This document shows, in pieces, positions 30,468 to 39,914 of a stretch of 64,000 nucleotides of DNA. The notes under the pieces are model-generated. The model searched no databases, was not told the origin of the DNA, and saw only the letters and a list, made by a program, of their open reading frames with translations. This DNA comes from Rhodoferax sp. (GTDB lineage Bacteria > Pseudomonadota > Gammaproteobacteria > Burkholderiales > Burkholderiaceae_C): positions 1 to 64,000 of the forward strand of contig JARLJH010000010.1 in the NCBI GenBank assembly GCA_031291305.1, read 5' to 3'. How positions within the stretch are numbered: position 1 is the first letter of the stretch; the number at the start of each line of letters is the position of its first letter. A program made the translations under genes and the position numbers.

Positions 30468-31253
30468 ATGCATGATTGGTTGGCCACTCCGCCGGGCCAG
30501 TACCTGCTGGCATGGGAGCGTGCGCAAATCGCGCACGCGGTCAGCGATGTTTTTGGTTTTCATGCCCTGCAGCTCGGCCTGCCCGAAATTGATGCGCTGG
30601 AGGCCAACCGCATGCCACACCGCTGGCTGGCCACGCAGAGTGAGGCTGAGCTGAAAACAAGTCCACGGGTGGCCTTTGTCACTGAGTTTTTTGCACTGCC
30701 ATTCCCGGCCAACAGCCTTGACCTGGTGGTGTTGCCGCACACGCTGGAGCTTACTGCTGACCCGCATGGCGCGTTGCGTGAGGTGGAGCGGGTGCTGGTG
30801 CCCGAAGGTCGGGTGGTGATTTGCGGGCTGAATCCGGTGAGTCTGTGGGGCTTTCGCCAGCGCCGGGCTCGCTGGCTTGGCAAGAGCAGTCTTTTTTTGC
30901 CACCTGAGGGTGAATTCATTGGCTACCTGCGCTTGCGTGACTGGCTGCGTCTGCTCAACATGGAGATTGAGGACGGCCATTTTGGCTGCTACCTGCCGGC
31001 TCTCTCCAGTCAGGCCTGGCTGCAGCGCTTTGGTTGGATGGACAAGGCCGGTGGGCGCTGGTGGCCGATACTTGGGGCGGCATATTTTCTGTCGGCGGTT
31101 AAACGGGTACCTAGCATGACCTTGCTCAATCCGCTGAGAAAGTCCGCCATACGATTGACTGGAACTCCTGTTTCTGTAGCTAATAGCGCAGGTTATACAA
31201 GGGCTACAGGCCAAATTGATCTACAAGATAAACGAAGCGAATCCACGTTGTGA
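30468..31253 (+). CDS. SAM-dependent methyltransferase, YafS-like
   Basis: Class I methyltransferase of unknown substrate. The gloB / methyltransferase / rnhA order is the same as gloB-yafS-rnhA in E. coli. [54 protein letters not shown] covers motifs II-IV, with an unusual, weak glycine motif I. ATG 30468 is chosen; ATG 30447 would overlap the gloB start codon. The last 30 or so residues ([21 protein letters not shown]) are coded by a copy of the dispersed repeat, so the tail is probably a later extension. Its stop overlaps the rnhA GTG. Confidence 0.82.
   Translation: MHDWLATPPGQYLLAWERAQIAHAVSDVFGFHALQLGLPEIDALEANRMPHRWLATQSEAELKTSPRVAFVTEFFALPFPANSLDLVVLPHTLELTADPHGALREVERVLVPEGRVVICGLNPVSLWGFRQRRARWLGKSSLFLPPEGEFIGYLRLRDWLRLLNMEIEDGHFGCYLPALSSQAWLQRFGWMDKAGGRWWPILGAAYFLSAVKRVPSMTLLNPLRKSAIRLTGTPVSVANSAGYTRATGQIDLQDKRSESTL
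31176..31222 (+). repeat. Dispersed repeat copy forming the methyltransferase tail
   Basis: CTGTAGCTAATAGCGC and ACAAGGGCTACAGGCC match the repeat core and flanks, here read in frame to the end of the gene. Confidence 0.65.
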
Positions 31254-31699
31254 ACACGATTGACATTTATACCGACGGTGCCTGCAAGGGCAACCCCGGC
31301 CCTGGTGGTTGGGGCGCATGGCTGAAGTCCAGTGATGCGCACAAAGAACTTTGCGGAGGCGAACTCGGCACCACCAACAACCGCATGGAGATGATGGCCG
31401 TCATTGAAGCCTTGTCTGCCCTTAAGCGCCCCTGCAAAGTGACGCTGCATGTGGACAGCCAGTACGTCCTCAAAGGCATGACCGAATGGCTGCCCGGCTG
31501 GAAAGCCCGCGGCTGGAAAACCGCTACCAAAGAACCCGTTAAAAACGTGGACTTGTGGCAGCGGCTGGACGCCTTGGTCAACAGCGGCACCCATCAGATC
31601 GAATGGCGCTGGGTGCGCGGCCACAATGGTGACCCCGGTAACGAACGCGCCGACCAATTAGCCAATCGCGGAGTGGAAATGGCGCTGCAAAAGCGCTGA
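31250..31699 (+). CDS. rnhA: Ribonuclease HI
   Basis: Degrades the RNA strand of RNA-DNA hybrids. The 149 residues start at GTG 31250 ([22 protein letters not shown]), with the catalytic carboxylates in [20 protein letters not shown] and VDSQYV, and the final Asp in [16 protein letters not shown]. The start overlaps the methyltransferase stop by GTGA. dnaQ does not follow, unlike in E. coli. Confidence 0.96.
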   Translation: MNTIDIYTDGACKGNPGPGGWGAWLKSSDAHKELCGGELGTTNNRMEMMAVIEALSALKRPCKVTLHVDSQYVLKGMTEWLPGWKARGWKTATKEPVKNVDLWQRLDALVNSGTHQIEWRWVRGHNGDPGNERADQLANRGVEMALQKR

Positions 31700-31757
31700 A
31701 ATCCGCGAATCTCGCCCTGCCTGAATCTGAGGCGCCTGTGCCTCTTGTTGATGAATG

Positions 31758-31771
31758 ATTGATTATTATCA
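31758..31771. promoter_or_regulatory. FNR/CRP-family box
   Basis: TTGAT-TATT-ATCAA is a perfect match to the FNR consensus and sits 78 bases before the chemoreceptor start, within a larger ATTGAT..ATCAAT palindrome. Position fits activation from about -40, but the transcription start is not known. Confidence 0.6.
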
Positions 31772-31848
31772 ATAGTGGGCCGTTCATGGGTCAGTCGTGG
31801 GTCAGATGTTGTGGATAGACTCGACTCAATTATTTGAAGGAAGTCTAG

Positions 31849-33402
31849 ATGCTGAGCTTGACATCAATGAGCGTCGCCCGCCGCCTCTCGATTTTGGTTG
31901 CCAGCGCCATGTTGGGCGTGATCGTGCTGGCCTGCGTTTTCTTGTGGTCCGAGCGCGCACTGATTTTGCAGGAACGTGAAACCTCAGTTCGCCAGACCGT
32001 CGAAGTTGCGCATGGCGTGATCAGTCATTTTCATCAGTTGGAAGTGCAAGGCAAGCTGCCAACCGACGAGGCCAAACACGCTGCCATGGAGGCACTGCGC
32101 GGATTGCGTTACAGCGGAAACGAGTATTTCTGGATAAACGACATGCATGCCACCATGGTGATGCATGCGATCAAACCGGAGCTTGAGGGTAAAGACCTGA
32201 GTGAGTTTAAAAGCCCCAGTGGGCAGACGATTTTTTCGGATTTTGTCAAGCAGATCAAAACCGGTGGTGACGGCTTTGTACCCTACCTCTGGCCCAAGCC
32301 AGGTGCCACGCAGCCGGTGCAAAAAGTTTCCTATGTCAAAGGATTTGAACCTTGGGGATGGGTTGTTGGTTCGGGTGTGTATGTGGACACGGTGGACTCG
32401 GCCATCTGGAGCCGGGCCATGGGCTTTGCTGGCGGTACGGCGCTGCTGGTGATTGCGTTGTTCGCCTTCGGTACGCTGATTTCGCGCAGCATACTGCGTC
32501 AATTGGGGGGCGAGCCCAGCCAGATGAGCGAATTGACCCAGCACATTGCGCAGGGCAACCTGGGGGTGCGTATTGAACTGCAACCCAACGACAACAGCAG
32601 CATGTTGTTTCACATTGGTGCCATGCGAGACACCTTTGCCACGATTGTGCGCGAGGTGCGTGAGGGATCGGAAAGCGTGGCCACCGCCAGCGCCGAGATT
32701 GCCCAGGGTAACAATGACTTGTCTGCGCGAACCGAGTCTCAGGCCAGCGCGCTGGAGCAAACCTCCGCGTCCATGGAACAGCTGAACGCCACCGTGCAGC
32801 ATAACGCCGACAACGCCGCACAGGCCAGTCAAATGGCGGTGCATGCCAGCAGTGTGGCGGCGCAGGGTGGTAAGGTGGTGTCTGATGTGGTGGACACCAT
32901 GCGCGGCATCAATGAAGCGTCTCGCAAGATCAGCGACATCATCTCGGTGATTGACGGCATTGCTTTTCAGACGAACATTCTGGCTCTCAACGCGGCAGTG
33001 GAAGCGGCCCGTGCTGGCGAACAAGGCCGGGGTTTTGCCGTGGTGGCCAGCGAGGTACGGTCCTTGGCCGGGCGTAGCGCCGAAGCGGCCAAAGAAATCA
33101 AGACGCTGATCAATGCCAGCGTGGAGCGCGTTGCCAACGGCACAGCTCTGGTGGATCAGGCGGGTAGTACCATGAACGAGGTGGTCAGCAGTATCGCCCG
33201 GTTGGTGGATGTGGTCGGCGAGATCAGCGCCGCCAGCCGTGAACAAAGCACCGGGGTGTCGCAGGTGGGTGAGGCCGTCACGCAAATGGACCAGGTGACC
33301 CAACAAAATGCGGCACTGGTCGAGGAAATGGCCGCAGCAGCCAGCAGCCTGAAAGGCCAGGCCAGCGGTCTGGTGCAAACCGTAGCGCTGTTCAAGCTCT
33401 GA
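31849..33402 (+). CDS. Methyl-accepting chemotaxis protein with sCache_2 sensor
   Basis: Membrane chemoreceptor feeding CheA/CheW. Membrane helices lie at about residues 13-33 and 188-208. The periplasmic sCache_2-type domain between them has [33 protein letters not shown] and [24 protein letters not shown] follows, then the signalling hairpin tip [35 protein letters not shown]. 517 residues. sCache_2 domains in other receptors bind small organic acids; the ligand here is unknown. AAGGAAG precedes the ATG. Directly upstream of tnaA. Confidence 0.94.
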   Translation: MLSLTSMSVARRLSILVASAMLGVIVLACVFLWSERALILQERETSVRQTVEVAHGVISHFHQLEVQGKLPTDEAKHAAMEALRGLRYSGNEYFWINDMHATMVMHAIKPELEGKDLSEFKSPSGQTIFSDFVKQIKTGGDGFVPYLWPKPGATQPVQKVSYVKGFEPWGWVVGSGVYVDTVDSAIWSRAMGFAGGTALLVIALFAFGTLISRSILRQLGGEPSQMSELTQHIAQGNLGVRIELQPNDNSSMLFHIGAMRDTFATIVREVREGSESVATASAEIAQGNNDLSARTESQASALEQTSASMEQLNATVQHNADNAAQASQMAVHASSVAAQGGKVVSDVVDTMRGINEASRKISDIISVIDGIAFQTNILALNAAVEAARAGEQGRGFAVVASEVRSLAGRSAEAAKEIKTLINASVERVANGTALVDQAGSTMNEVVSSIARLVDVVGEISAASREQSTGVSQVGEAVTQMDQVTQQNAALVEEMAAAASSLKGQASGLVQTVALFKL

Positions 33403-33410
33403 ACTTGTTG

Positions 33411-33442
33411 GCACCGGGGCAGGCCAGGGCCGCCCCGGTGTT
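33411..33442 (+). terminator. GC-rich hairpin after the chemoreceptor
   Basis: CACCGGGGC pairs with GCCCCGGTG. A following T-run is absent, so termination is uncertain. Confidence 0.45.
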
Positions 33443-33534
33443 CGATTCAAATTGGCAGGTGTTGGAAATACCCGACACCACGCCGTCAAAGCCGGTGCTA
33501 CCTTCTCGCCTCCTTTGACTGAGACGAGTAAAAC

Positions 33535-34911
33535 ATGCCCAAAACCCTGATTGAACCCTTCCGCATCAAAAGCATCGAACCCATCCGCATGACCACCCGT
33601 GAGGAGCGCGTACAGCTGCTGGAGGCCGCCAAACTCAACGTTTTCAAATTGCACGCCGAAGACGTGTTGATCGACTGGCTGACCGACTCCGGCACCGGCG
33701 CCATGTCCAGCCGCCAGTGGGGCGCCATCATGGAAGGTGACGAGAGCTACGCCGGTGCGCGCAGCTTCTACCGGCTGGAAAAAGTCATCCAGGACATCAC
33801 CGGCATGCAGTTCTTTGTGCCCACGCACCAGGGCCGCGCCGCTGAAAAAGTGCTGTTCACCGCCGTCTGCAAAAAAGGCGACGTCGTGCCCAACAACTGC
33901 CACTTCGACACCACCCGCGCCAACCTGGAATACTTGGGGCTAGAGGCGCTGGATCTGGTGATTGCTGAAGGCCTGCAACCTGCCACCATCCATCCGTTCA
34001 AAGGCAACATCGACCTGGAGCGGGTTGAAGCCCTGCTGAAAGAGCGCGGCGATCAGATTCCGTTTGGCATGATCACCGTCACCAACAACACCGGCGGCGG
34101 CCAACCCGTGTCGATGGCCAACATCCGTGCCTACGCCGCGCTGCTCAAGCAATACGGCAAACCGTTCATCATGGACGTCTGCCGCTTCTCGGAAAACGCC
34201 ATGTTCATCAAGATGCGCGAGCCGGGTTACGAGAACACCCCCATCAAAGCCATCGTGCAAGAAATGTTCAGTTACGCCGACGGCGCCACCATGAGCGCCA
34301 AAAAAGATGGCATGGTCAACATCGGCGGCTTCATCGTGCTGCGCAGCGAAGAGTGGATGGACGCCGTGGGCAACGTGCTGATCATGACCGAAGGTTTTCC
34401 CACCTACGGCGGCCTGGCCGGGCGCGACCTGGAAGCTCTGGCCGTGGGGCTGGAAGAGGGCATGCAGGAAGACTACCTGCGCTACCGCCTGCGCACCGCC
34501 GAATACCTGGGTGAGCGGCTGGAGGCCGCAGGCGTCAGTTTCGTCAAACCCACCGGCGGCCACGCGGTCTACATCGACGCACGCACCGTGCTGCCCGACA
34601 TGCCCGTGGCCCATTACCCGGCCTGGGCGCTGTGCAACGCGCTGTATTTGGAAGGTGGCATTCGCGGGGTGGAAATCGGCTCGGTGATGTTTGGCAAGCG
34701 TCTGGCGGATGGCACCGAGACCTATCACAGCATGGAACTGGTGCGCCTGGCGTTCCCAAGGCGCATGTACACCCAAAGCCACTTTGACTACGCGGCAGAA
34801 GTGATTGCCGAGGTGAAGGAGAAAGCCGCCTCAATTCGCGGCGTGAAGATCACCAAACAGCCGCCCTTTCTGCGGCACTTTACCTGCGAGTGTGCTTGGG
34901 TGCTTGCCTGA
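33535..34911 (+). CDS. tnaA: Tryptophanase (L-tryptophan indole-lyase)
   Basis: PLP enzyme splitting tryptophan to indole, pyruvate and ammonia. The 458 residues follow the tryptophanase/tyrosine phenol-lyase family: LTDSGTGAMSSRQW, PTHQGRAAEK, TNNTGGGQPVSMAN, and the PLP lysine in ATMSAKKDGMVNIGG. Overall wording is close to tyrosine phenol-lyase (EPFRIKSIE, GLAGRDLEAL). However, the residue equivalent to the lyase's Arg381 is Ile (GVEIGS), and the C-terminal LRHFT has the tryptophanase His where the phenol-lyase has Phe. I therefore favour tryptophanase; family knowledge of these two positions is from memory. No tnaC-like leader is visible. Confidence 0.85.
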   Translation: MPKTLIEPFRIKSIEPIRMTTREERVQLLEAAKLNVFKLHAEDVLIDWLTDSGTGAMSSRQWGAIMEGDESYAGARSFYRLEKVIQDITGMQFFVPTHQGRAAEKVLFTAVCKKGDVVPNNCHFDTTRANLEYLGLEALDLVIAEGLQPATIHPFKGNIDLERVEALLKERGDQIPFGMITVTNNTGGGQPVSMANIRAYAALLKQYGKPFIMDVCRFSENAMFIKMREPGYENTPIKAIVQEMFSYADGATMSAKKDGMVNIGGFIVLRSEEWMDAVGNVLIMTEGFPTYGGLAGRDLEALAVGLEEGMQEDYLRYRLRTAEYLGERLEAAGVSFVKPTGGHAVYIDARTVLPDMPVAHYPAWALCNALYLEGGIRGVEIGSVMFGKRLADGTETYHSMELVRLAFPRRMYTQSHFDYAAEVIAEVKEKAASIRGVKITKQPPFLRHFTCECAWVLA

Positions 34912-34950
34912 CCCCGAATTCATCGGGTTTACGCTGGTTGCTTAGTTCAT

Positions 34951-34976
34951 CTTGATCTATATAGTGGGTGATCAAG
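34951..34976. promoter_or_regulatory. Inverted repeat upstream of the haem chemoreceptor
   Basis: CTTGATC and GATCAAG, 12 bases apart, lie 45 bases before the start codon. They could be an operator or a hairpin. The spacing excludes a standard FNR site. Confidence 0.4.
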
Positions 34977-35021
34977 GTAGATGTTTGTCATGACTGGCGT
35001 CGTAACTACGAAAGTTAAATC

Positions 35022-36605
35022 ATGAATTCAGTCAAAGCTTGGTGGCACGCGATTGGGTTGCAGTTCAAGCTGCGAATCTTGATTCAGGGTTTTCTTCTGG
35101 TCATATTGTTGATCGCGCAGTTCTGGTTGGCGAACAAACTCGAACGCATGGAACTCGATGCGGCTCAAGAGCGCACGGTCGCCGTGGCAGATGGCGTGAA
35201 CAATGGCTTGAACACGTTGATGGACGTTAAGGTTGGAGGCAAGGACGTCATCAGTGATGAGAAGGCGCGGGCGCTGTTCATTGCTCGGCTGGGCGTATCT
35301 GACAACCTGAAAGAGGTGCGGATTGTCCGTGGCAAAGGGCTCAATGACGAATATGGTGCAGGTTTGGGGTCAGAAAATCCGGTGGACGAGATGGACCGTA
35401 GCGTCCTGAGCAGCGGCAAGACAGAATTCAAATTGACTCAAGAGGCCGATGGCGCTGCATCACTGAGAGCAGTGACTCCCTCCATCGCGCGTAAGGAATT
35501 TCGGGCTTCCAAATGTCTGGATTGCCACGCGGTCGACGACGGCACGGTACTCGGGGCCATCAGTGTCAAGCTTGACATTACTGAGCATTTGGCCGATGTC
35601 AAACACGTCAATGCCATGATCTGGGTCGGTCAGCTTGTCACGCAAGGCATGCTTTATTTAGTAATCGGCTTCATTGTGCGCCGCTCGCTGAGCCAGTTGG
35701 GTGGTGAACCGGCGGATGTCGCGCATTTGGCTCAAGACGTAGCCAATGGTGATTTGAGCAAAAAAATTGCCATCCAATCTGGCGACACGCAGAGCATGAT
35801 GGCACAACTCAAGCTGATGCAGGAGAGTTTGGTCGCCGTGGTTGAAAAAGTGCGTAACGGATCGGAAGGGGTTGCCTCAGCCAGCGTTGAAATTGCCCAA
35901 GGTAACCGTGATTTGTCAGCCCGTACCGACCATCAGGCGAGCGCGCTTGAACAGACGGCGGCGTCCATGGAAGAGTTGGATGCCACGGTCAAGCAAAACG
36001 CAGACAGTGCGCACCTAGCCAATCAAATGGCGCTGAACGCTTCGACGGTGGCGACCCAGGGCGGTGAGGTCGTTTCACAGGTTGTCCAGACCATGAAAGG
36101 TATCAATGAGTCTTCACATCGCATCTCGGAGATCATCAGTGTGATTGACGGCATTGCGTTTCAGACCAACATTCTGGCGCTCAATGCCGCAGTAGAGGCG
36201 GCCCGTGCCGGCGAACAAGGACGCGGCTTTGCGGTGGTGGCCACAGAGGTGCGGTCTTTGGCTGGGCGCTCGGCCCAGGCGGCAAGGGAGATCAAGTCTC
36301 TGATCAGTGCGAGCGTGGACCGAGTGCAGGAAGGCACCATGCTCGTGGACAAAGCGGGCGCAACCATGCAGGATGTTGTCAACAGCATTCAACGAGTGAC
36401 TGACATCATGGGAGAGATCAGCAGCGCCAGCGAGGAACAAAGCCATGGCGTCGCCCAGGTTGTGGAGGCCATCAAACAAATGGATCAGGTGACCCAGCAA
36501 AACGCTGCCTTGGTGCAGGAAATGTCTGCCGCTGCCGACGGTCTGAATTCGCAGGCGCAAGATCTGGTACGTACAGTCTCTATTTTCAAACTTCGGGGTA
36601 ACTGA
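35022..36605 (+). CDS. Methyl-accepting chemotaxis protein with a c-type haem-binding periplasmic domain
   Basis: 527 residues. Membrane helices are at about 18-37 and 193-215. The periplasmic domain (about 40-190) contains CLDCH at 165-169, a CxxCH c-haem attachment motif inside [27 protein letters not shown]. That layout resembles the DUF3365/Tll0287-like haem sensor fold known in Geobacter chemoreceptors and related kinases. HAMP and a full signalling domain follow, with [24 protein letters not shown] at the tip. By inference it senses redox state, oxygen or NO. Its cytoplasmic half is near-identical in style to the receptor at 31849. Confidence 0.93.
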   Translation: MNSVKAWWHAIGLQFKLRILIQGFLLVILLIAQFWLANKLERMELDAAQERTVAVADGVNNGLNTLMDVKVGGKDVISDEKARALFIARLGVSDNLKEVRIVRGKGLNDEYGAGLGSENPVDEMDRSVLSSGKTEFKLTQEADGAASLRAVTPSIARKEFRASKCLDCHAVDDGTVLGAISVKLDITEHLADVKHVNAMIWVGQLVTQGMLYLVIGFIVRRSLSQLGGEPADVAHLAQDVANGDLSKKIAIQSGDTQSMMAQLKLMQESLVAVVEKVRNGSEGVASASVEIAQGNRDLSARTDHQASALEQTAASMEELDATVKQNADSAHLANQMALNASTVATQGGEVVSQVVQTMKGINESSHRISEIISVIDGIAFQTNILALNAAVEAARAGEQGRGFAVVATEVRSLAGRSAQAAREIKSLISASVDRVQEGTMLVDKAGATMQDVVNSIQRVTDIMGEISSASEEQSHGVAQVVEAIKQMDQVTQQNAALVQEMSAAADGLNSQAQDLVRTVSIFKLRGN

Positions 36606-36659
36606 AGTCCTGCTTCGCTGAATATGCATTTCAACCGAGGTTCGTAAGACAAGGTCTCC

Positions 36660-37202
36660 TTGGAATACTTGATCACCTCACTGATTGTTGTACTCGTCCC
36701 GGGTAAGGGTGTTATCTACACGGTGTCGATCGGCCTGATTCAAGGGCGCAGGACCAGTGTCTATGTTGCCTTGGGATTCGCCGCCGGTATCGTGCCCCAC
36801 TTGCTGGCAACCATCTTCGGTCTGACGGCCATCATGCACACCAGTGCGCTAGCGTTTCAGGCCTTGAAATACGCCAGGGTTGCCTACCTGTTTGCTATGT
36901 TGCTTACGTTACTTGGCAGGACCCGGCGACTTTTGCAGTGGATGGGAGTATGTCCAAAACATCCACTTCTGGCTTGGTGACCAAAGTCTTCTTGCTGAAC
37001 ATTTTGAGCCCCAAACTGACGATCTTTTTCCTAGCCTTTCTGCAGCAATGTATTCGATCAACACTTCATCAGACTTTGTTACAAATGCTGGTACTCAGCG
37101 CAGTTTCTTGTGGCCATGACGTTTGGCGTTTTTGGGGGCTATGGCCTTGTCGCGCATGCCTTCCGAAAGATCGTGATTAAGTCTCAGTGTGTTCAACGCT
37201 GA
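36660..37202 (+). pseudogene. LysE/RhtB-family amino-acid exporter, frameshifted
   Basis: Three reading frames together spell one LysE-type exporter. Frame 1 (from 36660) gives LVPGKGVIYTVSIGLIQGRRTS...ALKYARVAYLF. Another gives SMSKTSTSGLVTKVFLLNILSPKLTIFFLAFL, and a third gives VAMTFGVFGGYGLVAHAFRKIVI before TGA at 37202. At least two indels break the gene, so no full-length product can be made. The family exports amino acids, which suits its place between tryptophanase and an aromatic keto-acid decarboxylase. Confidence 0.85.
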
Positions 37203-37282
37203 ATGCGCTACAGCTTTGCGGCGGTATTGCAGGCTTGGGCGCAAAGCTCGCGGTTGGCGAGCCGTGAGGGTATGTCGTTATA

Positions 37283-37345
37283 AGTATTTTTAATACTTTA
37301 TCCCAGGTGTATTGCTGACATGAAGCTATTGTTTATATAGCTTTT
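37283..37345. repeat. Dispersed repeat copy
   Basis: ATCCCAGGTGTATTGC and GAAGCTATTGTTTATATAGC match the arms of the genome-wide repeat in the gap before the decarboxylase stop. Confidence 0.5.
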
Positions 37346-37384
37346 TGCAGGCGTTGCTCTACCCCGCCTGGGCTGGCCACACGT

Positions 37385-39007
37385 CTATTTGGTGGCATTA
37401 AGCCGCTTCACCCCAGCCACAAAGCGCGCCAGCGTGTTGGACAGCACACCGCTGGGGATCATGATTTCAATCAGCTGAAAGCGTCCGCGCGTGGCCATGG
37501 CGTGGTCCAGCGCGGCTTTGAGTTCGGCTCGGGTGCGCACTCGCACACCGTCGCCACCCAGGCCGCGCGCTGTGTCGGCAAAGCCCCAATCACCCAGGTC
37601 GTTGAACGATGACTCGGGCTGGAAGGTGCGCAACATTTCCCAACTGGCGTTGTTGAACAGCAGCACGATCGGGTCCCAGCCATAACGCTTGCAGTTGCCC
37701 AGTTCCCAGCCCGTCATCTGGAAGGCACCGTCGCCCACCAGAATCAGCGGGCGCTTGCCGGTGGCGGCCTGCAGACCCAGTCCGGCGGGCACACCAAAAC
37801 CCATGGTGGCGTAGTAGCCGGGGGCCACCAGCGCGGTGTGAGCGATTTCCATGGCGGTGAACAGGCAATCGCCCATGTCAGAGGCCATCGGCATCGTGCC
37901 GTGTTCGGCCATCAGGTCGTTGACGGCGGTGGCAATGTCGGTGGGTGTGATGCTGGCGTCGTCCGCTTGCAGGTGGCGCGGGAACACCTGCGGCGTGATC
38001 TCGAAGGCCTTGTCCTGCGTGCCCACGCTTGCCAGCATGCCGTCCACCAGCGCGGCCAGCGGCAGGTTGGCATAGGTGTGGTAGCCGATGTTGACCTGGC
38101 CGTTGAGTGCCTGGATGGTTTTGCGCATGTCGATCTTGGTCTCGGACACGGCAAAGTTGGTGTCGCAAATGATCTCGCCCAGCAAAAACAGGCCGTCGGA
38201 GTTTTCCACCAGTTGTGTCACCTCGGGGAAACCGGCCACACCCATGTAAGTGCCCAGCAGCGGCGCGTTGTGATCGGTCAGCAGGCCACGGCCCATGAAA
38301 CTGGTCACTACCGGCAGTCCCAGGCGGCGCGACAATGTGGCCACCTTGTCTTCCAGGCCGTAGCGGCGCACTTCCACGCCCGCCATCAGCACCGGGGATT
38401 TGGCGCGGGCCAGCGTCTCCAGAATCTCATCGACACAGGCACTCAACGCATCCTGGTCCACGGGCGCGGGTGCTTCGGGCATCACCTCGGCACACGGCAC
38501 GGCCACCATGTCGCGCGGGATTTCGATGTACACCGGCTCCGAATGGCGCAGGCAGCTTGCCAGCACGCGGGCAATGTCCGCCGGGGCGCGCGCCGCGTCG
38601 TCCAATTTCACCTGGTCGCAGGTGATTTCCTTGAAGATCTGGAACTGGCTGTCCAGCGTCTTGGCCTGATGGTGCAGCAACAGGCCGGATCGCGATTCGC
38701 CCTTGCCCGGCCCGCCCGACAGCACCACCAGCGGTGATTTTTCAGCGAACGCAGCGGCCACCGAATTGATCATGTTCAGCGCACCGGCGCCGTAAGTCAC
38801 GGCGGCCACGCCCAGGCTACCGTTGATGCGGGCCGACGCATCCGCCGCAAAACCTACGCCGGGTTCGTGCGACATTGTGTAGAGCGGCAGAATTTTGGAC
38901 TCTTCGATGATGCGGAAGTAGGGCAGGGCAAAGTCGCCCGGGATGCCAAAAATCTGCCGTGCACCGTGCCTTTTGAGCGCGTGCAGCAGTTGTTCGGTGA
39001 GGTTCAT
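37385..39007 (-). CDS. Phenylpyruvate / indole-3-pyruvate decarboxylase (Azospirillum PPDC-like)
   Basis: Thiamine-diphosphate enzyme turning aromatic 2-oxo acids into aldehydes, part of the Ehrlich pathway and of indole-acetate synthesis. The 540 residues follow Azospirillum PPDC/IpdC almost throughout: FGIPGDFALPYFRI, LPLYTMSHEPGVGFAADA (catalytic Glu in SHEP), EITCDQVKLDD, and the ThDP/Mg motif VGDGAFQMTGWELGNCKRYGWDPIVLLFNNASWE. AAGGAG precedes ATG 39007. It is convergent with the broken exporter. With tnaA and the chemoreceptors it suggests tryptophan/phenylalanine breakdown. Confidence 0.9.
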   Translation of the reverse strand: MNLTEQLLHALKRHGARQIFGIPGDFALPYFRIIEESKILPLYTMSHEPGVGFAADASARINGSLGVAAVTYGAGALNMINSVAAAFAEKSPLVVLSGGPGKGESRSGLLLHHQAKTLDSQFQIFKEITCDQVKLDDAARAPADIARVLASCLRHSEPVYIEIPRDMVAVPCAEVMPEAPAPVDQDALSACVDEILETLARAKSPVLMAGVEVRRYGLEDKVATLSRRLGLPVVTSFMGRGLLTDHNAPLLGTYMGVAGFPEVTQLVENSDGLFLLGEIICDTNFAVSETKIDMRKTIQALNGQVNIGYHTYANLPLAALVDGMLASVGTQDKAFEITPQVFPRHLQADDASITPTDIATAVNDLMAEHGTMPMASDMGDCLFTAMEIAHTALVAPGYYATMGFGVPAGLGLQAATGKRPLILVGDGAFQMTGWELGNCKRYGWDPIVLLFNNASWEMLRTFQPESSFNDLGDWGFADTARGLGGDGVRVRTRAELKAALDHAMATRGRFQLIEIMIPSGVLSNTLARFVAGVKRLNATK

Positions 39008-39243
39008 GGGGATCACTCCTTGGTAAAGGTTGCGGAATTATGGCGGGCTGTGCAGAGGTGAGGCGGGCGATGAGTCGCGTTTTTTTACCCATCTCCCCCA
39101 ATGGGAGATACCCAAACAGAACAGGGCAACTGAAAAGGGAGAGGCAAGGGTCCAAACCAATTCTTGGAAGCGTGGAGTTTATTTGCTATTATTAATAGAG
39201 CGATGTATTAAAGAAATATCGACACCTTTTGTCTCTTCCTGTC

Positions 39244-39717
39244 ATGAAGCAAAAAGCCGCTATTTACCTCCTTTTTCTGAGCGTCACCGGGTGGCTCAAT
39301 GCGCATGCCCAGACCGTAGAGGAAAAGGCGAACTACTTCAACGACCCGTTCGTCCAAGCAACAAATGGCGACGCACAGTGCGCTCGCCCGGCCGGACCTG
39401 AAATCACCAAGTCACAGCAAATGGCAGAGTCCCACTACCGTGTGGAGCGAGGCACGAGCTGCTACAGGTCAGGTCGTTGTCGCCTGCCGAACTCGTATCT
39501 CTACGACAAGGAGATTATTCCGCGGGTCAAGCAGGCCATCGAGGTCGATGGGCGCTTTGAAGACACAAGTATCTGGGTTGAAGGTCAGCGCCGCTGGGTA
39601 TGGCTGAAGGGCTGTGTTCAAAGCAAGGCGGAATCAGAGGCAGTCGAAAGACTTGTCCGCGACATCGACGATGTGGAGGCGGTCATCAATCAACTGGTTG
39701 TCACATCGAAGCAGTGA
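39244..39717 (+). CDS. Periplasmic BON-domain-like protein
   Basis: 157 residues from ATG 39244. The first 22 or so (MKQKAAIYLLFLSVTGWLNAHA) form a signal peptide. Six cysteines are scattered through the protein (for example TSCYRSGRCRLPNSY), and two disulfides are plausible. The C-terminal half, EIIPRVKQAIEVDGRFEDTSIWVEG...VWLKGCVQSKAESEAVERLVRDIDDVEAVINQLVV, has the spacing of a BON domain, which binds membranes or other periplasmic partners. Function unknown; no close named relative recognised. Confidence 0.75.
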   Translation: MKQKAAIYLLFLSVTGWLNAHAQTVEEKANYFNDPFVQATNGDAQCARPAGPEITKSQQMAESHYRVERGTSCYRSGRCRLPNSYLYDKEIIPRVKQAIEVDGRFEDTSIWVEGQRRWVWLKGCVQSKAESEAVERLVRDIDDVEAVINQLVVTSKQ

Positions 39718-39794
39718 CCAGCTCAGTTGGGCCTTGGCAAGTAGATCTATTTTGTTGGGGTTTGGATGTGTTCCAGAGTGCACTACGTTGACGG

Positions 39795-39860
39795 TACTTA
39801 TGCATAAAATATGCCTGTATCCCTTTATTTATAAGGACTAGTAGCTATACAGTCTATAGT
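39795..39860. repeat. Dispersed repeat copy
   Basis: TATCCCTTTATTTATAAGGA followed by CTAGTAGCTATAC matches the repeat core and arm. It lies upstream of the hydroxybutyryl-CoA dehydrogenase gene. Confidence 0.55.
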
Positions 39861-39914
39861 GTCGTTTTTTCAAGCTAACATCGTCTCATTGTTCTTTTTA
39901 TGGAAGATTTCACG

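Noticed and set aside
31984-33903. 639-residue minus-strand open frame
   Set aside because: Fully antisense to the sCache chemoreceptor and the start of tnaA. Its His/Gly-rich composition is a mirror of high-GC coding sequence.
34951-34976. FNR box before the haem chemoreceptor
   Set aside because: The half-sites are 14 bases apart rather than four, so it is listed only as an inverted repeat.
37838-38737. 299-residue plus-strand open frame
   Set aside because: Antisense to the phenylpyruvate decarboxylase, with unnatural Gln/His/Val-rich composition.
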